From NCBI GenBank assembly GCA_030745875.1, contig JASLNT010000079.1, positions 44,772 to 108,771 of the forward strand: DNA of 64,000 bases, written 5' to 3'. A model generated the notes under the pieces. The model was not told the origin of the DNA, made no database searches, and saw only the letters and a list, made by a program, of their open reading frames with translations. A program made the translations under genes and the position numbers. This DNA comes from Phycisphaerae bacterium. GTDB taxonomy: Bacteria; Planctomycetota; Phycisphaerae; SM23-33. Below, piece by piece: positions 17,364-25,698 of the stretch. Each line of letters opens with the position of its first letter. The stretch's first letter is position 1.

Positions 17364-18281
17364 TCAATCAAGCGGAGCGTTGTTACGAAAAAAGCCAACG
17401 CTCTTGGTGTTGACGAAATTGATCAGGTTGGAGGTCCGCTTCTTTAGATTGGCAATTTCCGTCCCTGTGAAACCGTGGACTGTTCCAAGCACCCGTTGAT
17501 GATTGTTGCGTATAGATCCCAACTCGATGTACTCGGCTCTAACTTCCTTCGCATGTTCCATGTTGAGTCTTCTGATGTTGTCTGGATGGTATCCGAAGCC
17601 AACGAAATACACACGCTCGGCTGCAATGAGCATTTGATGTGCCTGTTTGAACTGTGGATCGTCATCCATGTCCTCATGTATTATTCTGATCCCATCTGCG
17701 CTTTGCCTGATCCCTCCGGGCTCAGGTTCGCCAGAGTATGGCCTCTGGCGCAGATCCGCGAGTTGCCCATGAAGGTGTACTATCGGGATCTTATCCAATT
17801 GTGACCAGCACGCATCGGAATCTTGCCCGTACAGATTCATGAGTGAGGTGTGGAGGAAGTACTCAAGCGAACGGTCGTAGTTGTACGTGATTACCGACAA
17901 ATTGTTTTCACCAAATCTCTGGAATGGCGCATTCATCTTGCGGAAGAGGAGCTTGTACCAGTTGTCTGTGTCGTGCCCCTCGGCCCACAATCGATCTGGA
18001 ACTTCGTGAGGTGTCAGGCATAACGCAATGAGTATTTTACCAAGATCAACGAGATCACGTCGATGCTCAAGAAAGGCATCGACTGATGTTACGCCCGAAC
18101 GGAATAGCGTCTGGCCGAAATCCTCAATCTCCTGTTCTAGAAGACCAAATGTCTGCGCCAACCACCCTTTTCTGCCCTTTGTCGTATTAACGACATCGTA
18201 CAAGAGCCGCGGTCCTGAGGGAAACTTGAATGGCATACTCGCGCCTGCGCCAAGAAGCAAGACTGTTGGGGTATTGATCAT
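17364..18281 (-). CDS. SIR2-like domain protein, probable defence NADase
   Basis: 305 residues, SIR2_2 type. Near the N-terminus VLLLGAGASMPF is the NAD-binding Rossmann loop; LSVITYNYDRSLEYFL holds the Asn-Tyr-Asp block in which Asn is catalytic in SIR2 NADases; VHLHGQLADL supplies the catalytic His; AERVYFVGFGYHPDNI is the second nucleotide strand. Zinc-binding cysteines of deacetylase sirtuins are absent. Standalone SIR2 proteins of this kind act in antiphage systems by depleting NAD. It lies 113 bases after the TOPRIM gene on the same strand, and codon use is AT-richer than in neighbours, suggesting transfer. Involvement in defence is inferred from domain and context. Confidence 0.8.
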   Translation of the reverse strand: MINTPTVLLLGAGASMPFKFPSGPRLLYDVVNTTKGRKGWLAQTFGLLEQEIEDFGQTLFRSGVTSVDAFLEHRRDLVDLGKILIALCLTPHEVPDRLWAEGHDTDNWYKLLFRKMNAPFQRFGENNLSVITYNYDRSLEYFLHTSLMNLYGQDSDACWSQLDKIPIVHLHGQLADLRQRPYSGEPEPGGIRQSADGIRIIHEDMDDDPQFKQAHQMLIAAERVYFVGFGYHPDNIRRLNMEHAKEVRAEYIELGSIRNNHQRVLGTVHGFTGTEIANLKKRTSNLINFVNTKSVGFFRNNAPLD

Positions 18282-18394
18282 AGCTCTTTCCGGTTTCAGC
18301 GTCCCGAGCGAATATCTAGATCATAAGTCTATATGAGCGTGCTTCAATACTTAATCAGAAATGTCCCCGGAGTTCCGGCAATCCATCAGATCGG

Positions 18395-19051
18395 TCAAAT
18401 GCTCTTCAACCCATAAAGGGTGATGAACCACTGTGCGAATGCTGTGGCTTGAGGGACTGAGGGGTCGAGGCACTTGTTCTTCAGGGCTTCGCCAAATGGG
18501 CGTCCCGGCGGGTCCTGCCAAGCGAGCCATGTATGAATCCTGGCTTTGTCTGTATGGATGTCCTTGAAGGGGGCACCGGTGATTCGAGCGCTTTCGGACG
18601 CATTGATTGCCTCTTGCCAGACGGCTTCGCTTTCATCCGGGACAAGATATGCCAGAAAGGTTTCCAGCATTCCTCGTGAACGATTATCCGGCATGATCCA
18701 AACGCCAAGGCGCAGACCAGAATCACTCTTAGTAATCACGCCCCCAGAATCCATCGTCCCCGGGATACTTGGGAATTCGGGGCGAAAGAGTTGCTGAATC
18801 CGCTGCCACCTTTCTTCAAATGAATCATTTGCATCCAGGACGATACCTAACGCCTCAAGTCCAGGCCTTTTCAGCGAGGCGCTGATGTAGGCGTCATCGA
18901 GAAGTTCGTCAACACTTCCCGCATACTCGATCCTCACGGGCCATTCATCATCATTGGATCCCCACTCTACGTGATTAGACATCAAGCTGGCTATAGCGTA
19001 AACATCGTCCTTGCCTTCGGTGAGGAGGAATTTCGTATGCAATCTGGCCAT
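18395..19051 (-). CDS. TOPRIM-fold protein, DUF3226-like
   Basis: 218 residues. KFLLTEGKDDVYAI at the N-terminus has the TOPRIM Glu and ALGIVLDANDSFEERW the DxD-like acidic pair; LGVWIMPDNRSRGMLETFL is a third conserved block, as in DUF3226 proteins. TOPRIM domains are metal-dependent phosphotransfer centres in nucleases such as OLD and in the toxin subunit of ATPase/TOPRIM defence pairs. The gene start lies two bases from the stop of the AAA ATPase gene, so the two are surely co-expressed. I infer it is the effector controlled by that ATPase. Nuclease activity and target (DNA or RNA) cannot be read from sequence. Confidence 0.78.
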   Translation of the reverse strand: MARLHTKFLLTEGKDDVYAIASLMSNHVEWGSNDDEWPVRIEYAGSVDELLDDAYISASLKRPGLEALGIVLDANDSFEERWQRIQQLFRPEFPSIPGTMDSGGVITKSDSGLRLGVWIMPDNRSRGMLETFLAYLVPDESEAVWQEAINASESARITGAPFKDIHTDKARIHTWLAWQDPPGRPFGEALKNKCLDPSVPQATAFAQWFITLYGLKSI

Positions 19052-19053
19052 GA

Positions 19054-20166
19054 CTACCGTGTCTCGATCCCATGCTGTGCAGCCGCCCAGATTTCGTCCT
19101 TAGTATAGGACACAGCCATCCGATTCCCCGCCTCAAGCCTCTGCATGCTTACTTGCTCTGGTCGCCCACCGCGACAAACACTTGCGAGGCTGTTTATGCA
19201 GTCCGAACTGTGTGTTGTTGCGAAAACCTGTATATCCAGTCGCTCGGCAGTCTGCAGCACCAACCACCACATCTCATGCAAAGTTGAGTAGTGGAGCCCC
19301 GTGTCGATTTCATCCACCAGAAGGACACCGCCCCTCGAACGAATGAGGGCTACAGCAATGCAGCACATTCTCCACATTCCGTCCCCCAGGCTGCCGATGG
19401 GAATGGGGTAATCGCTGCCTTCGTACTTCACAAGCATTCCCCCGCGCCCACTGTAGGCGAAATTACGGGGAACACCGACCCATGCGACTCGTTCGATGTT
19501 GCCGTCCAGAACTCTCAACGCCTGAACGACCAAGTTCTCTTCTACCGTAAGAGCGATGGACTTCCAGTACCGAGACACAGCCTGAGACGTTAGTGAATCG
19601 GTGGTTAAGAAAGTGGTTTCACAACCAGTTTCCTCGGGAACCAAGAGTTGTGGAGGGGGCCGCAATACTCCAGGGGACAGCCCGCCGCGGGAGGTCAGAG
19701 GCAGAACGAGTGGGTCCCGGTTCGGGGATGATTCTAGACTAAGCGCCAAAGACCATGTGTGAAAATCGTCTTCTTCACTGCTGTAGTCCTCAAACAACCT
19801 TATCTGGGACTCTTTGTCCGGAGCAAGGATCGTGGCTTCCACGGCGTCATAGCCTCTCGACGTATTGGCTTCGATTGAGAACGAAGACCCGATATTGGGT
19901 TTATGACCATAGAAAAGATGTCCTATGTCATACTCAATACTCCGTGGCGTGGATCCTTTTTCATCGGGAAAGCTCTCTCCGCGCCGACGGAGAGGGGCCA
20001 ACAATGGGGCAACTTGGTATCCCGGGGAAGTGAGCAGTTCGATCGCTTCCAGAAGAGCTGTCTTCCCGCTGTTGTTCTTGCCAACTATTAGGTTGACTTG
20101 TGCGAGCCCTTCCATTTCGAATGACTCAAACCCGCGATAGTCGTCGATTCTCAGTTCTTTCAACAT
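19054..20166 (-). CDS. OLD/SMC-like AAA ATPase
   Basis: 370 residues. LKELRIDDYRGFESFEMEGL is the typical opening of OLD-family/AAA_15/21 ATPases; Walker A is IVGKNNSGKTALLEAIELL (about residues 28-46); the ABC-like signature is GSLGDGMWRMCCIAVAL; Walker B is GGVLLVDEIDTGLHY; then TTHSSDCINSL with the switch His. No TOPRIM domain is fused, but a TOPRIM protein follows directly, so the pair resembles a split OLD or PARIS-like module. The ATPase probably senses infection and holds or releases the effector. GC is lower than in the housekeeping genes around it. Confidence 0.85.
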   Translation of the reverse strand: MLKELRIDDYRGFESFEMEGLAQVNLIVGKNNSGKTALLEAIELLTSPGYQVAPLLAPLRRRGESFPDEKGSTPRSIEYDIGHLFYGHKPNIGSSFSIEANTSRGYDAVEATILAPDKESQIRLFEDYSSEEDDFHTWSLALSLESSPNRDPLVLPLTSRGGLSPGVLRPPPQLLVPEETGCETTFLTTDSLTSQAVSRYWKSIALTVEENLVVQALRVLDGNIERVAWVGVPRNFAYSGRGGMLVKYEGSDYPIPIGSLGDGMWRMCCIAVALIRSRGGVLLVDEIDTGLHYSTLHEMWWLVLQTAERLDIQVFATTHSSDCINSLASVCRGGRPEQVSMQRLEAGNRMAVSYTKDEIWAAAQHGIETR

Positions 20167-20582
20167 GGCCGAAACCCATATGGGGCTGTTAGCCCTCTCT
20201 CAAATACACTACCTGGACGAGGAACAGTGCGCGTTCATAGGTATCCACATACAAATCATACCAAACCCAGAAGCATTCTTCGACACGAGACGCAAGATTC
20301 CCCAGCAAAATCGCGACAAATCTCTCTAAGGCACAGTCCTTTCTTGAGGGCCTCAGGTTTGGGGAAAGGCCGTCAAGCCGACATTTCCTGGATAGCGTCT
20401 CTACCTGCGACCATCGCAGGGCATTTGCAGTGATTGTATCCCATACGGTGCGTTGAGCAAGCTGAATCTGGAATCTGGGCAACGGGTCATACGTTTGCCA
20501 CTTCCGGCCTCAAGACATGATTAGTGCCTTGCCGGATTCTGTGACCGCTTTTCATCCCGGAATCCAGTTGACGTCTTTTCAA
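20167..20582. other. Gap upstream of the ATPase gene, no supported gene
   Basis: A minus-strand open frame of 97 codons (20189-20482) ends 22 bases before the ATPase start, but it has no recognised domain, no ribosome site in front of the next gene and an atypical composition; I do not call it a gene. The promoter of the ATPase operon probably lies here. Confidence 0.4.
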
Positions 20583-20705
20583 CAGTATGATTGTCGATAA
20601 TTGAAAGGCGGGAGGCAAGACTAAAAGCAGGTAATTGGGAATGGGCAATTGGCAATTGGCGACGACGGAACGGCGGGAACGGCGGCGGCGAACATTCAAC
20701 AGTCA
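20583..20705. repeat. Intergenic repeat type 2, copy C
   Basis: Blocks attgtcgat, aattgggaatggg, ggcaattggcgacgacgg and gcgggaacggcg match the inverse complement of 15111-15235, and ggcggcgaacattcaacag matches the inverse of about 16999-17021. It borders the ATPase-TOPRIM-SIR2 segment on the right, opposite in orientation to copy A. Confidence 0.65.
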
Positions 20706-20889
20706 ACAAGAAGCTCCCAACTTTCAAGTGAACGGCGACGGATTGCGGCGGTACGGCCAAAGGCAAAACCGTCGCTCCGCGACAAGCCAAAGCGGCGTCG
20801 AGCCGCCGCACTCCATATTACGACTCTGCTCCTGGGCCGTTGTCGACGTGGGATTTACATTTCCGTGTCTTCCGTGCTTTCCGTGGTGG
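20700..20889. repeat. Intergenic repeat type 3, copy 1
   Basis: Contains a 73-base block (20759-20831) identical to 23416-23488, a 5' part (about 20692-20738, caacaagaagctccc ... tcaagtgaacggcga) nearly the same as 23285-23336, and a 3' part (20860-20889, a threefold ttccgtg-type run) identical to 23518-23547. Open frames through it are spurious. Confidence 0.85.
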
Positions 20890-20967
20890 AGAGACAAGCC
20901 GTCGGATTAAGATTTTGGAACACGGCCAGGCATTGGGCGTCTAATCGGTATGGAAAGGAGTTGGGCT

Positions 20968-22299
20968 ATGTATCGGAAACGCGGGTTTGTTGCGATCGTT
21001 GCGGCTGGGATGATTGCTGGGATTCTGACCTCCGCCGATGTTGTGTTGGGCGTGCCCACGGTTTCGCCGGCCTATCAGAAGGTTATCGCGGTCGTGAAAT
21101 CAACCGAGCTGTCAAAGGACCAGAAGATCGCCAGGTTGGAAGAGCTGGCTGGGGCGAAAGATACGCAGATGATCGCCCTCTATCAGATGGAGTTGCTCGA
21201 TCCCCAAAAGACGATGCAGGTTGCGGCGGGCATATTCAAGGCCAGGGGCTCATCGCGCCTGACGAAACTGCGCATGGGGCGCTTCATGCTGACCAGGGAG
21301 CGACCCGGGAAGAAGGGGTTCCCCAGGGACTTCATCAAGGAGTTTGCGAGCTATCTCGTGGGCGCCGTGCTCGATGGCGGTCAGGAGGAGTTCTGCCGCA
21401 AGTTGCCCGGGCACCCAATGACCGCGGTCGGGGAATACGCGTATCTGGCCAGCTATTTCCAGGGTTATAAGGGCGTCGATTTCGCGCCGTTCAAAGACGC
21501 GAGGCTCGTTCCGATTCTGATCAGTTGCCTCGACGCGCCGGACAACACTTACTCCGCCGCCCAGCACGGCTGTGTCCGGGGCAAGGAGGGCGAGTCGACG
21601 GGCAGGAACACGGCCCGTCAGCAGATTCCCGTTGCTCTGGGGCGCCTGGGCGACGGGCGCGCGGTCAAGCCGCTGCGACGCGTGCTTAGCGATCACCATG
21701 ACTGGCACGAGCGGAATAATGCGGCGTATGCGTTGGCGATGCTGGCTCCGGCGGGCGTCCGCGCCAAACTGGTGGGCGAGATGCGCTCGCGGAAGGTTAC
21801 CGGCGCCAACGGGCGATTCGACGGCGCCAAAGACCGCTACCGTCACCTGTACGCCTTCGGGCGGGGGCTGCTGGCCCGGGGCGACGACGCGGGGGTCGAG
21901 TTCATGGCGTTTGAGTATTCGATTTACGATTCATACGACGGCCTGAGCGAGGTCGCCTACATGCTGAGCGAGCGGTTGAAGGTCCTCAAGGGCGTCAAGA
22001 GCTCGAAGCTGGAGGGCTTCTTCAACCAGGCGTTCGACAACGAGCGCGTCACAGGCATGCTGCTGATGGACAAAACAAAGGTCAAGGTCGACCGCGGGCC
22101 CAACGCATACGATTTCACGCGGGCGGCGCCTCGTATCGAAGGGATGTTCGACACCGTCTGCAGGATCATCGAGGCCAACGGGCTGACCTCGCTGGGGACG
22201 AAGGTCCGGAAGATCGCCCGTCGATCGGCAAGCAAAGTTATTCGTCGCCGCGGCGAGCAGTGCGCCGCGAAGCTCCAGGCTAGGTCGGCCGGCGAGTGA
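20968..22299 (+). CDS. Secreted HEAT-repeat-containing protein
   Basis: 443 residues from ATG 20968, which follows GGAAAGGAG at 20952-20960; an in-frame ATG at 20950 lies before that ribosome site and is not used. Signal peptide YRKRGFVAIVAAGMIAGILTS. One clear HEAT-like unit is PVALGRLGDGRAVKPLRRVL followed by HERNNAAYALAML. The rest is helical and unrecognised. It has high GC and normal codon use, so it is not part of the AT-rich defence segment. Probably envelope-located; function unknown. Confidence 0.75.
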   Translation: MYRKRGFVAIVAAGMIAGILTSADVVLGVPTVSPAYQKVIAVVKSTELSKDQKIARLEELAGAKDTQMIALYQMELLDPQKTMQVAAGIFKARGSSRLTKLRMGRFMLTRERPGKKGFPRDFIKEFASYLVGAVLDGGQEEFCRKLPGHPMTAVGEYAYLASYFQGYKGVDFAPFKDARLVPILISCLDAPDNTYSAAQHGCVRGKEGESTGRNTARQQIPVALGRLGDGRAVKPLRRVLSDHHDWHERNNAAYALAMLAPAGVRAKLVGEMRSRKVTGANGRFDGAKDRYRHLYAFGRGLLARGDDAGVEFMAFEYSIYDSYDGLSEVAYMLSERLKVLKGVKSSKLEGFFNQAFDNERVTGMLLMDKTKVKVDRGPNAYDFTRAAPRIEGMFDTVCRIIEANGLTSLGTKVRKIARRSASKVIRRRGEQCAAKLQARSAGE

Positions 22300-22422
22300 T
22301 GCGGTTGCGGGGGCAATACCTGGTTATTCCTGCTGCTTGAACGAAACCCAATAATTACGTATTGTGCTCCGTGATCCCCCGGGGTTCAGTTTGAGATTGA
22401 CTGGCGGAAAGGACCATGCCAT

Positions 22423-23214
22423 ATGACCATTCAATGTACTTCGATATTGCGGGTGTCCGGCTTGTTCCTGTCTGCAATCATGTTTGCGGGATGTGGCGGT
22501 TCGCAGCTTCGCCCAAGGGTCGCACGGGATTTCTTCTTCGATGCGGATGGTAGAGAGAGAACTGCACCAATAACCTCGGCTCTCTTTGACATGGACTACG
22601 GTGACGAGACGCGAACTAAGAAGGCGATAGCATTCTTGACTGACGTCTTTGAGAATAGCGAGGGACCTGCAGGGGGGATGGCTGGTAAAGCACTATTTGA
22701 ATTCGTTGTAAGACATCACCCGGAATATCTGACCGACCGACTAGAGGATTTAGTCGCCACTAAGATACTCAGACTCGCCAAGAGTTCATTTCCGGAGTGG
22801 AAGACGGCGATATTTGAGCATTGGGTGACGGGCGTTGACCTTCGCAAGCCTCCCGGTTCCCCGCCCAGGAGACCGAATCCCTTCTCCTTCTCCATCGAGT
22901 TGAAGGAAAGACTAGCTACGCACAGTGTTCTTCAGCGTGATGGTGTGGTTTATGTAAGTGAGAACTCCTGGCCATCGGATTGGCGTGGAAAGGACGGTGT
23001 GGTGGAGTTTGACGGTAGAGTCATAGGCAGGGCGGATTCACATAATAGTGTTGTAGAAATTGATCTCATGAAGATTCTCAAAAACTGCACTGTTCCGAGC
23101 AAGCACGTAATTACGTCAAAAATGACAATCATCACGCCATCTAAACGAGAAATCCGTGTATCCGAAGAGTATCGTTTCTCGTATGTTTCTGCTGTACGCC
23201 TGTTCACTGATTAG
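22423..23214 (+). CDS. Lipoprotein of unknown function
   Basis: 263 residues. The N-terminus ILRVSGLFLSAIMFAGCGGS has a lipobox (MFAGC) with lipidated Cys at about residue 24. GGAAAGGAC at 22406 is a plausible ribosome site. Residues about 45-110 look helical, the last 110 beta-rich with VVEFDGRVIGRADSHNS. No family recognised. Base composition is AT-richer than the preceding gene, hinting at separate origin. It lies between repeat copies, in the accessory part of the window. Confidence 0.65.
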   Translation: MTIQCTSILRVSGLFLSAIMFAGCGGSQLRPRVARDFFFDADGRERTAPITSALFDMDYGDETRTKKAIAFLTDVFENSEGPAGGMAGKALFEFVVRHHPEYLTDRLEDLVATKILRLAKSSFPEWKTAIFEHWVTGVDLRKPPGSPPRRPNPFSFSIELKERLATHSVLQRDGVVYVSENSWPSDWRGKDGVVEFDGRVIGRADSHNSVVEIDLMKILKNCTVPSKHVITSKMTIITPSKREIRVSEEYRFSYVSAVRLFTD

Positions 23215-23284
23215 TGTGCCGATCCAAGTGTATCCTGCAAAAGCTACGTGAGAAATTCGAAATGTAGATAGGCGGGATGAGTAC

Positions 23285-23547
23285 GGATCAACATCCAACA
23301 GCCAACAAGAAACTCCCAATTCTCAAGTGAACGGCGAACGTAGAAGCGGCTTCCAGCCGCTTTGAATTACGCGGCTGGAAGCCGCGTCTACGTGTGCGGC
23401 GAACGGCGGGAGGCTAAAGGCAAAACCGTCGCTCCGCGACAAGCCAAAGCGGCGTCGAGCCGCCGCACTCCATATTACGACTCTGCTCTCGGCGTTGTTG
23501 TCGCCGTTTCCTTCAACTTTCCGTGTCTTCCGTGCTTTCCGTGGTGG
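23285..23547. repeat. Intergenic repeat type 3, copy 2, with a palindrome inserted
   Basis: Same three blocks as at 20692-20889. Between the first and second blocks it carries an extra segment (about 23339-23411) holding a large inverted repeat: arms 23340-23360 and 23371-23391 (GCGGCTTCCAGCCGC against GCGGCTGGAAGCCGC plus GTAGA/TCTAC ends, one mismatch) around a 10-base loop. The repeat fills the gap between the lipoprotein and the peptidase gene. Confidence 0.85.
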
Positions 23548-23572
23548 AAAAAGAAGGTGTCGCCGCGGTTGG

Positions 23573-25066
23573 TTATTTGATCTCTATCGTTTTCAGCGAG
23601 GCGTTCAGGTTCGCTCCGCTTACGGTGACAAGCAGTTTACCGCCTGTCGGGCAGTCTATCTCGATATCGGCGGAGCCCTTGCTATCGGCGCTCGACACCT
23701 TGTAGACCTCATCGCCCTTCCAGAGGCAAATCACCGCGCCGGGCGCATCAGTGTTTATCTTCACCGTCTGCTTGCCTTTGGCGATCGAAGCGGGGATATC
23801 CAGCTTTGGCGTTCGCGGTGATTTCGCCCGCAGATCGAGAGTGGGATCGCCCAGCAGAACCAGCTCGCATTGTACGAAGTGATAACCGGCGGTCTTCCGG
23901 GCGTCGTCGGCGATCTCGGCTTTGGCGGCGCTGAATGCTTCTCCGGCTGACAGGTTTCCCGCCAATGCGAATTTCCAGAACAGCGTCATGGTTTCGGTCG
24001 TTCCATCCATTTTCCCCTGGGTGACCATCAGGCGGAAATCACGGGCGGGATTGTGAAAGACCGGCGTGCCTTCACGGGAGGGGGCTATGACCAGAACGGC
24101 GCCGCCCTTGGGATGGCGGAGCATGGATTCGGTAATGCAGGGATCGGTCCGGCTGTCGAAGTGGCCGGTGAAGCACGAGACGGTTGTCATCGCCAGGCAG
24201 GCGTTTTCATTAGTCAGGGATTTGACGTGTTTGGCGGTGGCTTTCTGTTTTCTTTCCAGTATCCACAGACCCAGGAGCCCGTGTCCGTGCATGTGCAGTT
24301 TACCGGCCGTCCTGTTATTGATCGTCTTGACCCAATTGTCGGGCGACAGGTCATAGTCGCCGGGCGCGGTTTTGTCCCAGGGCGTTTTCGAGGCGAACCA
24401 CTGCAGCAGTTTCCCTCCCTTCCAGTTCCTGGACAGGAGATCTTTACTGGTTCGAAGCTTCGGATAGGCTCCGCGTTCGGGACATGTGTATATCATTCTC
24501 GTTGCGAAATCCGAGACCGGGTACTTCGTCTCGTATCCGATGATCTTGGCGGTATACGCAGTGACGTCTTCGGCTGTGCGTACGGGGATGCGCCCGATGG
24601 AGGCTTTGGGGTTCGTGTATGAGGCGGTCTTGCGATCTTGCCTCCAATCGCCGTATACCCCGTCCTTGTTCGCGTCCCAGTTGCCTTGGCTTACGTAATA
24701 GATGTCAGTTGGAATATCGCGGTGCCTGTTGTGTTTGGTGTCGCGATCGGGGACAAGGCCCTTGCCGCCCGGCTGGCTGTCGCCTCCGAGCACCACCCAT
24801 CGCGTACCGTGCTTATCGATATGCTCCAGGCAGCAGGCTCTGATCTTCTGTTGGATATCGTCGCCCTTGTAATTCTTCGCGATCTGACGGACCGTGACGA
24901 TCCTGGCTGACTTGCCGAGGCGGGTTTTCCATTCGGCAAACGGCTTCCAGGACTCAGCCAGGGAATCCGCGGTGACAATCAGGATGGTGGCCGGTCGATC
25001 CTCCGAAAAACAGGCCGAACACATCGCGGTGACGATGATAAACGCTGAGATCGCGAGTTTTTTCAT
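23573..25066 (-). CDS. Secreted gingipain-like cysteine peptidase (family C25)
   Basis: 497 residues. Signal peptide MKKLAISAFIIVTAMCSACF. The catalytic domain shows LIVTADSLAESWKPFAEWK and ARIVTVRQIAKNYKGDD, then TRWVVLGGDSQ, ASIGRIPVRTAEDVTAY, the catalytic His in KLHMHGHGLLGLW and the Cys in MTTVSCFTGHFDS, an order and spacing that match clan CD gingipain-type peptidases. The C-terminal 90 residues (from about LDIPASIAKGKQTVKI) form an Ig-like beta-sandwich as in gingipains. It would cut proteins outside the cytoplasm. No type IX sorting tail is visible. It is a single gene with no partner. Confidence 0.82.
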   Translation of the reverse strand: MKKLAISAFIIVTAMCSACFSEDRPATILIVTADSLAESWKPFAEWKTRLGKSARIVTVRQIAKNYKGDDIQQKIRACCLEHIDKHGTRWVVLGGDSQPGGKGLVPDRDTKHNRHRDIPTDIYYVSQGNWDANKDGVYGDWRQDRKTASYTNPKASIGRIPVRTAEDVTAYTAKIIGYETKYPVSDFATRMIYTCPERGAYPKLRTSKDLLSRNWKGGKLLQWFASKTPWDKTAPGDYDLSPDNWVKTINNRTAGKLHMHGHGLLGLWILERKQKATAKHVKSLTNENACLAMTTVSCFTGHFDSRTDPCITESMLRHPKGGAVLVIAPSREGTPVFHNPARDFRLMVTQGKMDGTTETMTLFWKFALAGNLSAGEAFSAAKAEIADDARKTAGYHFVQCELVLLGDPTLDLRAKSPRTPKLDIPASIAKGKQTVKINTDAPGAVICLWKGDEVYKVSSADSKGSADIEIDCPTGGKLLVTVSGANLNASLKTIEIK

Positions 25067-25620
25067 ATTGCTGCCCTTTCTGCGCCCGCCTGGTCTGCGG
25101 CGATTATATGGGTTCTTGTCAGCGGGGCAAGAAGGGATAATCGGCGGCGCCGGCCGGTAGTTTCGCGATACGGCTGGTCAGCGACGCGGAACTCTTGATC
25201 ATTGCTCCATGTTGATAATGTAACAGTTGGCAGGGCAAGATGTTAAGTTGCTGTGAAGTATCATGCGGCGTCAAGTGTATTTGTGAGGAATCGACAAGGC
25301 GGGCGGAGCTGCCGTAAGGCGTGTGTGGCAAGGTAGTTATGTCGATATATGAAGTGAGTTTGCACGGATGGCGCCCCGGGCGACGGGTTCACAGTGTCGG
25401 CGCGTGTGATGCAGGCCGGCGCTTAGTGGAATGTGGAATGCGGGATGTTTGGATGCGCGTAAACGGCTGTCCGATTGGGAGATAACGTTGTCATGGATGC
25501 GTGTTCCGCAGTGGGGACGGCGGGGCGGAACCAGGGGGCGTCGGCGACAATGTGTGAACCATTTGTGAACCATCCAATCGAAGCGGCCGTAAGTTTGATG
25601 ATCGAAAAGAGTTGGCGTAC
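25067..25620. other. Non-coding gap upstream of the nitrosative-stress operon
   Basis: No credible coding sequence on either strand; short open frames have no domain, ribosome site or composition of a gene. No RNA gene recognised. The right end holds the promoter of the ferredoxin-hcp operon. Confidence 0.5.
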
Positions 25621-25662
25621 TTGATATAAGTCAATGTGCTCGGTCCGGGCGGATTCTAGAAT
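25621..25662 (+). promoter_or_regulatory. FNR/HcpR-type activator site and -10 box of the hcp operon
   Basis: TTGAT-ATAA-GTCAA (25621-25634) matches the FNR-family consensus TTGAT-N4-ATCAA at nine of ten positions; its right half GTCAA is the form seen in HcpR sites. TAGAAT at 25657-25662 is a good -10. A start near 25669 puts the site centre at -41.5, the classic class II activator position. No -35 box is needed. Confidence 0.75.
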
Positions 25663-25698
25663 GAAGGCGAACAGGGAAGAGAACTCACGGAGATAACT

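Noticed and set aside
20189..20482. 97-codon minus-strand frame just upstream of the ATPase gene
   Set aside because: No domain, no ribosome site, odd composition; kept as gap note because a small defence subunit cannot be fully excluded.
20649..21470. 273-codon plus-strand frame
   Set aside because: Runs through a repeat and then overlaps the HEAT gene in another frame.
15100..23560. CRISPR array
   Set aside because: The repeats are few, differ in length and lack regular unique spacers; no cas genes in the window.
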